37,462 nt of DNA from a virus, in the IMG/VR virus record IMGVR_UViG_3300045994_000730, positions 1 to 37,462 of that record. One strand, 5' to 3'. Shown here piece by piece: positions 6,670-13,150 of the stretch. Position numbers and translations under genes: made by a program. Each line of letters starts with the position of its first letter. Within the stretch, counting starts at the first letter, position 1. Under the pieces are notes generated by a model. It did not search any database, had not been told where the DNA came from, and saw only the letters and a list, made by a program, of their open reading frames with translations.

Positions 6670-7000
6670 CGATACCCTGCCAGAACCGCTTAAAACCGGC
6701 GCATGCATTAAAACCGGGACCATGAAGAGCTATCAAATGCTGAACAGACCGGTTGCGACCGTTGCCATTATGCAGGTAGCCCGGATTGCCGGAGAGCTTA
6801 CTAACCTGGGCTTTGGCGTTGTCACCGCACAGTTTGGCGACTCGCCATCGATCACCATTAAACCCTGTGTATTGACTAAGAAATTTGTCTCTGTCTGCAC
6901 TGGTCAGGGCTTCTTTAATGGCCGAATGTGTAAGAGTTATGCAGCTGTTTACGGTGGCGTCAAGCTGGTATGGCACAAGCCGATGAAGCCGCTGCATTAA
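6659..7000 (+). CDS. Hypothetical early protein
   Basis: A 113-residue ORF overlapping the previous one by 11 nt and followed by a terminator-like hairpin at 7016. The centre has alternating hydrophobic strands (VATVAIMQVARIAGELTNLG, FGVVTAQFG). The first 20 residues may not be used, because a second ATG at 6722 also fits. No family recognised. Confidence 0.5.
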   Translation: MRTNDTLPEPLKTGACIKTGTMKSYQMLNRPVATVAIMQVARIAGELTNLGFGVVTAQFGDSPSITIKPCVLTKKFVSVCTGQGFFNGRMCKSYAAVYGGVKLVWHKPMKPLH

Positions 7001-7015
7001 ATAAATCACCATTAA

Positions 7016-7046
7016 TCCCCCTTTTACCAAGGGGGAGACCTTTTTT
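7016..7046 (+). terminator. Candidate intrinsic terminator
   Basis: TCCCCC (7016-7021) pairs with GGGGGA (7031-7036) around a 9-nt loop. After GACC comes a run of six T (7041-7046). It sits between two early genes and may be partial, allowing some read-through to DUF3164. Confidence 0.5.
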
Positions 7047-7063
7047 AAATTGGAGAAAATCCC

Positions 7064-7687
7064 ATGCAAGACTTAACTATAAACCAAACTCCTCCAGGCT
7101 ATTTAACTAATGGCCTGGGCCACCTGGTACCTTCGGATTTGGTCAGTGAGATCGATAAGACCCGGAATACGCTAGTGCTGGATATAGTCAGCAAAGCCAA
7201 TGATTTACGTAATTTGTTGGGTGATTTTAAAGCCGACGCCTTTGGCGATATACAAGCCTTTGCCGAGTTGTCTGCTGAAAAATACGGTATCAAGTTAGGC
7301 GGTATCAAGGGCAATATCAGCTTGAGCAGTTTTGACGGGCGCTACCAGGTCAAGTTATCCCAGGCGGATGTAAAGATTTTTGATGAACGCCTGCAAGCGG
7401 CTAAAGATCTGGTTGATCTGTGTATACATCGCTGGACTGAGGGCAGCAGGATCGAGATCAAGGCGCTGGTTGAGCACGCTTTTCAAACCGATAAGGAAGG
7501 TAAAATCAGCCTGGGCCGGATTTATACCTTGATGAATCTGGATATACAAGACGAGCAATGGCAGCAAGCCATGCAGGCATTAAAGGATTCGATGCAGGTA
7601 GTCAGCACTACGGCTTATCTGCGTATTTATGAGCGGGATGATAAGGGTAAGTTTGAGCAGTTGGCGCTTGATTTGGCGGGGGTGTGA
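7064..7687 (+). CDS. DUF3164 family early protein
   Basis: The 207-residue protein matches DUF3164 of Mu-like phages throughout: PPGYLTNGLGHLVPSDLV at the N-terminus, then AFAELSAEKYGIKLGGIKGN, SFDGRYQVKLSQAD, WTEGSRIEIKALVEHAFQTD and a C-terminal QALKDSMQVV. The family is conserved in the early region of transposable phages but its biochemical role is not established. The ATG at 7064 follows TTGGAG. It leads a tightly packed group reaching to 9811. Confidence 0.9.
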   Translation: MQDLTINQTPPGYLTNGLGHLVPSDLVSEIDKTRNTLVLDIVSKANDLRNLLGDFKADAFGDIQAFAELSAEKYGIKLGGIKGNISLSSFDGRYQVKLSQADVKIFDERLQAAKDLVDLCIHRWTEGSRIEIKALVEHAFQTDKEGKISLGRIYTLMNLDIQDEQWQQAMQALKDSMQVVSTTAYLRIYERDDKGKFEQLALDLAGV

Positions 7688-7688
7688 G

Positions 7689-8123
7689 ATGGCCGATGGA
7701 AACACTATAACTCGTCGGGATATTTGCAAAAAATATGACTTTAGCATCGCGACCTTAAGAAACATTATCGTATTTAATAAGGAGCTTAATTTCCCTGAGC
7801 CCATAGGATACGAGGGCCAAAGTATGATTTATAACACCAAGGCTATTGACGACTGGTTTGCAGCTAACCCACTTAAGGGAACCAAGCTAAATAATCAATA
7901 TGTGAGCAAAGCAAATGCGGTACCGACACCTTCCAAGCCGGGCTTTCAAAATGCATCTGCCTTAAGCTTCCTGTCGAGTCGATATGATAATAAAGACCGC
8001 CAGCTTAAGCGGGCTGCACGGATAATTGACGCGCGGCAGGCGACAGAACGATATCGAGTTACGGTAACAACCCAGGAAATTGGCTTTATTCCGGCAACCA
8101 ATCATTGGGAGGGTTTGATATGA
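7689..8123 (+). CDS. HTH (MerR/AlpA-like) DNA-binding protein
   Basis: A 144-residue protein. Residues about 5-60 (TITRRDICKKYDFSIATLRN, IYNTKAIDDWFAANPLKG) look like an AlpA/excisionase-type winged helix in which a recognition helix is followed by a short wing. The rest is basic and less structured. It begins 1 nt after the DUF3164 stop and overlaps the next start by ATGA. Possible roles are regulation or assistance to transposition; this is inferred from fold and place only. Confidence 0.6.
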   Translation: MADGNTITRRDICKKYDFSIATLRNIIVFNKELNFPEPIGYEGQSMIYNTKAIDDWFAANPLKGTKLNNQYVSKANAVPTPSKPGFQNASALSFLSSRYDNKDRQLKRAARIIDARQATERYRVTVTTQEIGFIPATNHWEGLI

Positions 8124-8539
8124 GCAAACAAGGTGAGTTAGCCAAGATCCACATCGCCAAGAAGCAATTGGGCATGGATGATGATACCTACCGAGAGATG
8201 TTAATGCAGGTCGCAGGTGTTAACAGCGCCAAGGATTTAACAGAGTTTTCCCGTGCCAAAGTGCTGGAACATCTGAAAACAGTTGGCTTTAAAGGCACCA
8301 AGCAGTTTAAGGGCAAGCCGCATAATATCGGCACCAAGGCAAATAATGCCGCCCGCCTGGGCAAGATTGAAGCGTTGCTGGCTGATTCAGGCAGGCCGTG
8401 GGCGTATGCTACGTCAATGGCCTGGCGGATGTATAAAAAACATAAGTTGGAGTTTTGTAGCGGTACTGAGTTGGGCGGGATTATTACCGCCCTGGTTAAA
8501 GATGCGACCAAGCGGGAGGTGGTCGATGCAGCTCAATAA
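8120..8539 (+). CDS. GemA/Mu gp16-like protein (DUF1018)
   Basis: The 139-residue protein has the DUF1018 pattern: AKIHIAKKQLGMDDDTYREM near the start, then LTEFSRAKVLEHLKTVGF, and ARLGKIEALLADSGRPWAYA. Mu GemA (gp16) modulates host gene expression and DNA topology during lytic growth. The start at 8120 is preceded by GGGAGGG and overlaps the upstream stop (ATGA). It overlaps the following gene by 14 nt. Confidence 0.88.
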   Translation: MSKQGELAKIHIAKKQLGMDDDTYREMLMQVAGVNSAKDLTEFSRAKVLEHLKTVGFKGTKQFKGKPHNIGTKANNAARLGKIEALLADSGRPWAYATSMAWRMYKKHKLEFCSGTELGGIITALVKDATKREVVDAAQ

Positions 8540-9002
8540 ACAGCAATGGGAGGATGTTAAGCAGCAGCTATCAAGCTCGTATGGTCGGTGTTATTTATTA
8601 TGTGATGGCTATGTCGTCTGCGCATCAATACAGCGGAATAAAATGAAGTTGGTCGTTGCTGTTTATGTAAATGGCGACATCAAAGGCAGTGACCACTGGA
8701 GCGGATCAGATAGCGATATTGAGCAAATGGGCGATATTGCCAGAAAGTTTTGGAATCTCAAGAGCATGGGCAGGCCGGTTAAGGAGATTGCTAAATGGGA
8801 AAAGATCTATGGAAAGCGGGAAGCCAAGAAAATGGGCATCTATCGTAGGCATTGTTACACGATGCCTTACTTCAGTGCGCCTGGCACATTTATAACCCAT
8901 TTAAAAAAACATAATGAATCGATTGAACTGGTTGATTATGAGGTTTATCAGGCTGCGATAGATGCATTGCCAAAGGAGGAGGTTATAGATGCAGCTGAAT
9001 AG
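8526..9002 (+). CDS. Hypothetical protein of transposable phages
   Basis: A 158-residue protein with start at 8526 after GGGAGG. Residues about 10-60 are beta-rich (CYLLCDGYVVCASIQRNKMK, LVVAVYVNG); a basic helical segment follows (FWNLKSMGRPVKEIAKWEKI) and an acidic C-terminus. Similar proteins follow gp16 in other Mu-like phages, but I recognise no functional domain. It overlaps both neighbours, which supports the frame. Confidence 0.65.
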   Translation: MQLNKQQWEDVKQQLSSSYGRCYLLCDGYVVCASIQRNKMKLVVAVYVNGDIKGSDHWSGSDSDIEQMGDIARKFWNLKSMGRPVKEIAKWEKIYGKREAKKMGIYRRHCYTMPYFSAPGTFITHLKKHNESIELVDYEVYQAAIDALPKEEVIDAAE

Positions 9003-9435
9003 ATGCCCGATCTGTCATAGTCGGATTGGTGTAGAGGCATTGGTGCAGGATGAAGCGGGGCGTGAGCTGTTGGGGTTGCTTATTGCAATGGATACAGAAA
9101 CCGGCGCAGCCCTGGCGGGTTATTTGCGCCTGTTTCGCTCCAGCTGTCGCGACTTAACCAATGATAAGGCATTAAAACTAAGCCGTGAGGTGCTGGCACT
9201 GGGGCCTATTGATGCGGTCGCGGCGGCCATGCGCCAAACCTTAGTAAGTCTGCAAGGCAAGAGTGACAAGCCTTTAACCACCCATAATTACCTGAAGCGG
9301 GTTCTTGAAGATAATGGTGGGAGCGATGCCAGCATTCGGATCGAGCGTGTTAGGCGCGACGTAGGTATCGCCCCCACTAAAACCAGCAAGACCGCACAGG
9401 CATTGCGATCATTAGAGGATTTTGGCCATGAATAG
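8989..9435 (+). CDS. Early protein with N-terminal zinc-finger motif
   Basis: A 148-residue protein. CPICHSRIGVEALVQDEAGR at residues 6-25 starts with a CxxC pair plus His, suggesting a partial zinc-binding site. Helical regions follow (RELLGLLIAMDTETGAALAG). The C-terminus is basic and probably flexible. Comparable proteins occur next to a helicase-loader-like gene in Pseudomonas transposable phages, so a role in replication handover is possible but unproven. The start at 8989 is preceded by GGAGGT and overlaps the previous gene by 14 nt. Confidence 0.65.
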   Translation: MQLNRCPICHSRIGVEALVQDEAGRELLGLLIAMDTETGAALAGYLRLFRSSCRDLTNDKALKLSREVLALGPIDAVAAAMRQTLVSLQGKSDKPLTTHNYLKRVLEDNGGSDASIRIERVRRDVGIAPTKTSKTAQALRSLEDFGHE

Positions 9436-9811
9436 CAGGCAGGATAAAAGCCGCGACTGGCTAAAGCTAGCGGTGAGTCGCGGTTTGCAAGCACTGGTTG
9501 TTTTGCATCTGGATGGTGGACCCAGCTCTGAAACAGTGACTCAGACCGCAGGGATCTGGTACCGGGTTTTAAAGAAATGGCCGATTGGCTGGGATGAGCA
9601 GCTGGACAGGCAGCGTTTAACCGATGCTTTTTTAGCGCTGGCTAGTCAGTCACCCCGCTGGCCTAGTCCCAGTCAGTTACGGTCCTTGCTGCCACCCCGG
9701 GTTTATCCGCAACCAGCCTTGTCCGCACCAGACTATCCGCCGGAAAAAGCCAAGGCCAATTTAATCCGGATTAAACAAATGATGAAGGAAGCGTTTAAAC
9801 CATTATGTTGA
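9428..9811 (+). CDS. Hypothetical replication-associated protein
   Basis: A 127-residue protein. WYRVLKKWPIGWDEQLDRQR, then RLTDAFLALASQSPRWPSPS and QLRSLLPPRVYP resemble the compact loader-like or P-like proteins of phages in pattern only. The ATG at 9428 was chosen; it overlaps the previous gene by 8 nt. It is the last gene of the block that begins with DUF3164. Function is uncertain. Confidence 0.6.
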   Translation: MNSRQDKSRDWLKLAVSRGLQALVVLHLDGGPSSETVTQTAGIWYRVLKKWPIGWDEQLDRQRLTDAFLALASQSPRWPSPSQLRSLLPPRVYPQPALSAPDYPPEKAKANLIRIKQMMKEAFKPLC

Positions 9812-9849
9812 GTGTACCGATAAGATTACAAATTAACGTCTATACTCAA
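9809..9849 (+). promoter_or_regulatory. Inverted repeat and -10-like box before the lipoprotein gene
   Basis: TTGAGTGTA (9809-9817) and TATACTCAA (9841-9849) form an imperfect inverted repeat with 23 bp between the arms. TATACT (9841-9846) resembles a -10 box, but no good -35 lies 16-18 bp upstream. The region may carry an independent promoter for the lipoprotein, perhaps under regulation. Confidence 0.3.
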
Positions 9850-9883
9850 TAACTTTTTACCCACAACTTAGAATGGAAACGAC

Positions 9884-10219
9884 ATGTATAACAAAATTAT
9901 TATAGCGGCGGTGTGTTTGTCGCTGGGTGGCTGTGCGACTAACTGGGAGTATGTAAGGATTGAAAACCAAATACCTGATAAGAGTTGCGTTTATAAAATG
10001 CAGGAAGCATGCAGCCAGGCGGCCAATGCCTGTCTGAACTGGCATAAGAAACGTGCGGCAAAATTTGGAGCTAATACGGTCGTTGTTACCCAAAGCGGCA
10101 ACCAGCAGCAATATGCTACTGGAGCCTTTGGTATTAAGGGTGGCGAGAATACCAGCACCCTGGCTGATTACTACTTTTGCAATGGTGCAAAAAACATTAC
10201 TCCAAAAACTTCAAATTGA
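9884..10219 (+). CDS. Small secreted lipoprotein
   Basis: The 111-residue product starts with a lipoprotein signal peptide: basic MYNK, hydrophobic IIIAAVCLSLGG, and lipobox LGGC with Cys17. The mature part has four more cysteines (SCVYKMQEACSQAANACL and FCNG), which could form disulphides. It stands apart from the preceding operon with 72 nt of leader and is followed by hairpins. It may be an envelope-modifying moron gene, for example for superinfection exclusion, but this is inference. No family recognised. Confidence 0.75.
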   Translation: MYNKIIIAAVCLSLGGCATNWEYVRIENQIPDKSCVYKMQEACSQAANACLNWHKKRAAKFGANTVVVTQSGNQQQYATGAFGIKGGENTSTLADYYFCNGAKNITPKTSN

Positions 10220-10246
10220 TTAATTGATTCCGGGATGCTAATCTAT

Positions 10247-10270
10247 CCGTGCTGACATTGCTCAGCACGG
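10247..10270 (+). terminator. Perfect hairpin after the lipoprotein gene
   Basis: CCGTGCTGA (10247-10255) pairs with TCAGCACGG (10262-10270) around a 6-nt loop. There is no T run after it, so termination would be factor-assisted, or the hairpin protects the transcript end. Confidence 0.45.
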
Positions 10271-10293
10271 GTTTGACATCTCGGTATCTATCG

Positions 10294-10324
10294 GCACAGG
10301 CCGCTATAAGCGGTTTTTTTGTGC
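10294..10324 (+). terminator. Intrinsic terminator upstream of the C4-like RNA
   Basis: CCGCT (10301-10305) pairs with AGCGG (10309-10313) and is followed by seven T (10314-10320). Outer GCACA (10294-10298) can pair with TGTGC (10320-10324). It would stop transcripts from the lipoprotein gene before the C4-like RNA, or act as an early attenuator in it. Confidence 0.72.
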
Positions 10325-10348
10325 GCATCGCTCCATCCCTTCATTATG

Positions 10349-10421
10349 TCGGGCTGGGCAGGCAGCCGTAAGGCTGGCCGGTCGATAGTCCGGTATGTCA
10401 ACCTGTTCAGTCCGGCGCCCA
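10349..10421 (+). ncRNA. C4-type antisense RNA
   Basis: The sequence folds like phage P1/P7 C4 RNA. An outer stem joins GGGC (10351-10354) to GCCC (10417-10420). CAGCC GTAA GGCTG (10363-10376) is the first hairpin. CCGG (10378-10381), loop, CCGG (10390-10393) is the second, with loop CGATAGT (10383-10389). The conserved ATGTCAACC stretch (10395-10403) follows. Two segments are complementary to the RNA just downstream: CGATAGT to ACTATCG (10455-10461) and ATGTCAA to TTGACAT (10426-10432). In P1, C4 uses two such pairings to block translation of the antirepressor. Here the target gene is the KilA-N gene. Confidence 0.82.
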
Positions 10422-10465
10422 ATGTTTGACATCATGACGCCGGGTTATTAACTTACTATCGGAAG
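10412..10465 (+). promoter_or_regulatory. C4 target region in the KilA-N leader
   Basis: TTGACAT (10426-10432) and ACTATCG (10455-10461) are complementary to two segments of the C4-like RNA. The second adjoins and partly overlaps the Shine-Dalgarno GGAAG (10461-10465), 6 nt before the ATG at 10472. CCGGCG (10412-10417) can also pair with CGCCGG (10438-10443). Pairing with C4 RNA would hide the ribosome-binding site. Confidence 0.72.
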
Positions 10466-10471
10466 TCTATT

Positions 10472-11086
10472 ATGAACGCATTAACAATTACCCTCTGCAA
10501 TACCGCTATACGCCAGGACCTTGACGGTCGTTTTTGCTTAAACGATCTATATAAAGCCGCTGGTAGCCATCAAAAACACCGCCCAAAATACTGGCTGGAA
10601 AGCCAGCAAACTAAGGACTTGATCGCCGTATTATCCGATGGCGGAAAACCGCCCACGCAACAAAATCAACCGGTTAAAGTAATTCAAGGTGGAAACAAGC
10701 AGCAAGGTACTTTCGTTGTCAAAGAACTTGTCTATGCCTATGCGATGTGGATCAGCGCAGAATTTTACCTTGCCGTAATTCGCGCTTATGACGCTTTAGT
10801 AACCGGTCAATTACAGTCCGACAACTCAAGACACGATTATTTAGCGCTGCAAGATGAAACTATGGAGCTGCGTATTGAAAATATGGCCTTGGAGAAAGAG
10901 CTACTTGGGTTGTATCGTGGTCAGGTGCCAGTACGCGAAATCACCGTCAACAAAGTGCCGGTTGAAGCGGTGGTACTAATGGAGCGCTACGGCGTACCGC
11001 GTGAGGATATTGCCCGCATCAGTGGTCGTAACCTTAACTGCATCCGTCAGCATATTCATAATGCTAAAAAAGGAGAATTAGTATGA
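10472..11086 (+). CDS. KilA-N domain protein, candidate antirepressor
   Basis: The 204-residue protein has an N-terminal KilA-N DNA-binding domain (about residues 5-115): IRQDLDGRFCLNDLYKAAGS, HRPKYWLES, and QQGTFVVKELVYAYAMWISA followed by EFYLAVIRAYDAL. The second half has a helical linker and a putative HTH near VLMERYGVPREDIARISGRN. Such proteins act as antirepressors or early regulators in many phages. Its leader is paired with a C4-type antisense RNA, the arrangement that controls ant in P1/P7, which supports an antirepressor role. The stop overlaps the next start (ATGA). Confidence 0.87.
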   Translation: MNALTITLCNTAIRQDLDGRFCLNDLYKAAGSHQKHRPKYWLESQQTKDLIAVLSDGGKPPTQQNQPVKVIQGGNKQQGTFVVKELVYAYAMWISAEFYLAVIRAYDALVTGQLQSDNSRHDYLALQDETMELRIENMALEKELLGLYRGQVPVREITVNKVPVEAVVLMERYGVPREDIARISGRNLNCIRQHIHNAKKGELV

Positions 11087-11340
11087 GCGTCATTAACTTC
11101 CCCCAGCCATCAGCGCTATTGTCAGATGATGCGCATGGAAAGCTCGTTGAAGAGTTGGATGGACTATCCAAGCTTTTGCTTAGTCGGCTTGAAAGTATTG
11201 ATGGCTTTACTACAGCAAATGAACCGCTTGAATATACCTGTGGTGATTTTTATGTGCTGGCCAAAATGCTGCTACTGATGCGGATGGAGCTTAACGATAA
11301 CTTTGAGTTCATAATGCAGCACGTAGCAGGTAAACAATGA
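11083..11340 (+). CDS. Hypothetical protein, KilA-N operon
   Basis: An 85-residue acidic protein that overlaps the KilA-N gene by ATGA and has AAAAGGAG upstream. It is mostly helical (DDAHGKLVEELDGLSKLLLS, YVLAKMLLLMRMELND). No family recognised. The coupled arrangement suggests co-regulation by the C4-like RNA. Confidence 0.65.
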   Translation: MSVINFPQPSALLSDDAHGKLVEELDGLSKLLLSRLESIDGFTTANEPLEYTCGDFYVLAKMLLLMRMELNDNFEFIMQHVAGKQ

Positions 11341-11558
11341 GCGCCTCAGCTGCGCTATGGGCCAGTCCAGTCATCAACGCCCTGGATCGAATCGACCATA
11401 TCACCGTCTGCCTGGAAGCTGTCAGCGACCTGGTCGCGCCTGAAACCGATATGCACCTGGTTGATCGTGACAAGTTTGCCATCCTGATGGCATTTTTACT
11501 GACCGAACAGCGCACCGCCAGCAACCAACTGGCTCAGGCGTTAAAGCACGATAGTTAA
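11337..11558 (+). CDS. Hypothetical protein, last gene of the KilA-N operon
   Basis: A 73-residue helical protein (SPVINALDRIDHITVCLEAV, RDKFAILMAFLLTEQRTASN) overlapping the previous gene by ATGA. A strong terminator follows at 11585. Size and helical pattern resemble its upstream neighbour, but there is no clear sequence match. Function unknown. Confidence 0.62.
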   Translation: MSASAALWASPVINALDRIDHITVCLEAVSDLVAPETDMHLVDRDKFAILMAFLLTEQRTASNQLAQALKHDS

Positions 11559-11584
11559 TCGCCGGTTAATACCCACCCAACTAA

Positions 11585-11606
11585 ACCCGCTTCGGCGGGT
11601 TTTTTA
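11585..11606 (+). terminator. Intrinsic terminator of the KilA-N operon
   Basis: ACCCGC (11585-11590), tetraloop TTCG, GCGGGT (11595-11600), then a T run to 11606. A textbook rho-independent terminator that separates the KilA-N operon from the Mor gene. Confidence 0.9.
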
Positions 11607-11677
11607 TTGCTGGCAATATAGACAAATCGCTAAACTCCATTAGAATCATGCCTTACCAATTTTAGGAGGTTGCTGCC

Positions 11678-12112
11678 ATGACTATGAAGTTACTCGATTT
11701 AACTGCCCCACCTAAGCATTACTGGCCTCGCAGTTTACAGCGTATTGAACAATGGTGTGGGGATGAGGTGGCTATAAAACTCTGGAAATCCTATCCCGGT
11801 GTCCATGTGCATATCCCTAAATCAATTACTGCCGAGCACCCTTTAGTTGCAGTTATTGGCTTACAAGCCGCAACAATACTTAGTGATCTTTGTGGTGGTG
11901 AGAATCTGCTTATCGCCAAGGCTCATAAGGCGCAGCTTGCATTACGCAACTTCGCTATCCGCCGTGCTCGCAGAGAAGGAAAGAGTTTATCTGAATTGGC
12001 TTTGTCGTATGAGTTATGCGAGCGGCAGGTTATGGCAATCTGTAATGCAGATGCACTAGTACCTGTTTCAACCCAAATAGATCTATTTGCCGATCTCAAT
12101 GAGGATGGCTAA
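11678..12112 (+). CDS. Mor-family transcriptional activator
   Basis: The 144-residue protein fits the Mor/C family: WPRSLQRIEQWCGDEVAIKL at residues 17-36, HIPKSITAEHPLVAVIGLQA in the dimerisation part, then GGENLLIAKAHKAQLALRNF and a C-terminal HTH (GKSLSELALSYELCERQVMA). Mu Mor activates the middle promoter to switch on late functions. Its ATG at 11678 follows AGGAGG. It lies between early and lysis genes, as in Mu, and overlaps the next start (TAATG). Confidence 0.9.
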   Translation: MTMKLLDLTAPPKHYWPRSLQRIEQWCGDEVAIKLWKSYPGVHVHIPKSITAEHPLVAVIGLQAATILSDLCGGENLLIAKAHKAQLALRNFAIRRARREGKSLSELALSYELCERQVMAICNADALVPVSTQIDLFADLNEDG

Positions 12113-12423
12113 TGTTTAAAGAGCTGCTTATCGATATACTGGGTGAAAGCCATAATAGTACGGTAGATGAGCAGCGTTTTATGGAGCTGCTTCCGGAGAT
12201 GCTGAATAATAGATTAATAAGCCCCTCATCAAATCACATACCTATCGAGCGCTCTATTTCAATTCTTGAATGCCGCTATGGATTAAACGGCCATTATGCG
12301 GTAAGTTATGAAAGAGTTGGCAATCTGCATGGTATCAGCGGGCCGCGTGCAAGACAGATTACAGCTCGAACAATTAGTCATTTGCGCCACCCTGATAATC
12401 GCTACTTATTTTTCAGCACATAA
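12112..12423 (+). CDS. Sigma-70 region-4-like DNA-binding protein
   Basis: In this 103-residue protein, residues about 47-97 match sigma region 4: ISILECRYGLNGHYAVSYER, then VGNLHGISGPRARQITARTI and SHLRHPDNRYLFF. There is no region 2, so it is not a full sigma factor. It is coupled to the Mor gene, where Mu has the middle operon leading to the late activator C. It may replace C as the late regulator by contacting promoter -35 regions or RNA polymerase. That role is inferred from position and fold. Confidence 0.75.
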   Translation: MFKELLIDILGESHNSTVDEQRFMELLPEMLNNRLISPSSNHIPIERSISILECRYGLNGHYAVSYERVGNLHGISGPRARQITARTISHLRHPDNRYLFFST

Positions 12424-12437
12424 AACTACTCAATATC

Positions 12438-12462
12438 ATCTTGCAATACTGCTAAGCAAGAT
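12438..12462 (+). promoter_or_regulatory. Hairpin after the sigma-like gene
   Basis: ATCTTGC (12438-12444) and GCAAGAT (12456-12462) can pair over an 11-nt loop. No T run follows. It may be a binding site or an RNA end in the gap that should also hold the late lysis promoter; no clear promoter boxes were found. Confidence 0.3.
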
Positions 12463-12489
12463 TACGAAACCCCTCTTATTCCTCACCTA

Positions 12490-12513
12490 GGGGCTAGTCA
12501 GTAGACTAGCCCC
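12490..12513 (+). promoter_or_regulatory. Perfect hairpin abutting the lysozyme start codon
   Basis: GGGGCTAGTC (12490-12499) pairs perfectly with GACTAGCCCC (12504-12513) around AGTA. The ATG starts at 12514, the very next base. The only purine run that could serve as a Shine-Dalgarno (AGGGG, 12489-12493) is in the 5' arm, so the stem should hide it. This suggests translational control of lysozyme. Confidence 0.7.
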
Positions 12514-12990
12514 ATGATTAAAAAATACACTTTATCTAAAACCGGACTGAACCTGCTCAAGCAGTGCGAAAGCTTTTCTGCGGTGGTTTATCTATGCCCC
12601 GCTGGCAAGCCGACTATTGGTTATGGCCATGTCGTTAAAGCCGCCGAAAGCTTTAAACAGCCGATCTCTACAGCCCAGGCAGAAGACCTGCTCCGTGCTG
12701 ACTGTGAAACCGCCTCGAACTACATCAACGCCACCGCTGATGGGAAAGGCTCGCTAAATGGCGGCTACCGGTTAACACAAAATCAATTTGATGCCCTGGT
12801 GCTGCTGGTTTTCAATATCGGCGTAACTGCTTATCGCGAATCAACCCTGCTCAGATGTTTGCAAAACGGCGATAAGACCGGCGCATCTGAGCAGTTCTTG
12901 GTCTGGAATAAGATCACCGTTGATGGCAAGAAACAGGTTTGTAAAGGTCTGGAAAATCGCCGAGCCAAAGAGCGGGCCTTATTTGACTAG
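12514..12990 (+). CDS. Phage lysozyme (GH24 endolysin)
   Basis: The 158-residue muramidase has the T4/P1-type catalytic pattern E19, C28, T34 (CESFSAVVYLCPAGKPTIGY), that is E-8aa-C-5aa-T, with Cys in the place of the usual Asp; such D/C variants are known in the family. Then come QFDALVLLVFNIGVTAYRES and a C-terminal GLENRRAKERALF, the standard end of the fold. No signal peptide or SAR domain is present, so a holin should be needed for release. It starts the lysis cassette. Confidence 0.93.
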   Translation: MIKKYTLSKTGLNLLKQCESFSAVVYLCPAGKPTIGYGHVVKAAESFKQPISTAQAEDLLRADCETASNYINATADGKGSLNGGYRLTQNQFDALVLLVFNIGVTAYRESTLLRCLQNGDKTGASEQFLVWNKITVDGKKQVCKGLENRRAKERALFD

Positions 12991-13044
12991 GCTTATGCAT
13001 AACTTAATCACCATTTTAGCGCCCTTGTGCGTATTCCTGTTTTT

Positions 13045-13078
13045 TCTGGATAGGCGGGTTGCAGCTTGCCTATCCAGA
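13045..13078. other. Long hairpin after the lysozyme gene
   Basis: TCTGGATAGGC (13045-13055) pairs perfectly with GCCTATCCAGA (13068-13078) over 12 nt. A T run precedes the stem on the plus strand and A follows it, so it is not a normal terminator in either direction. It lies in the 160-nt gap between lysozyme and the next gene (12991-13150), in which I see no other feature. Confidence 0.45.
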
Positions 13079-13150
13079 AGAAAATCCATTCGGCATTTCT
13101 GTTTACGCGGTGCCGGACCTCACCACTCTTTTTTTATGGGACCTTATTCA

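Noticed and set aside
8283-8525. Long N-terminal extension of the gene at 8526
   Set aside because: The extension is a shadow of the gp16-like gene. The ATG at 8526 has GGGAGG upstream.
12920-13150. Extended start of the gene at 13151, including a hydrophobic MHNLITILAP segment at 12995
   Set aside because: This part overlaps lysozyme and a long hairpin, has no ribosome-binding site, and is rich in Arg, Cys and His as in random frames.
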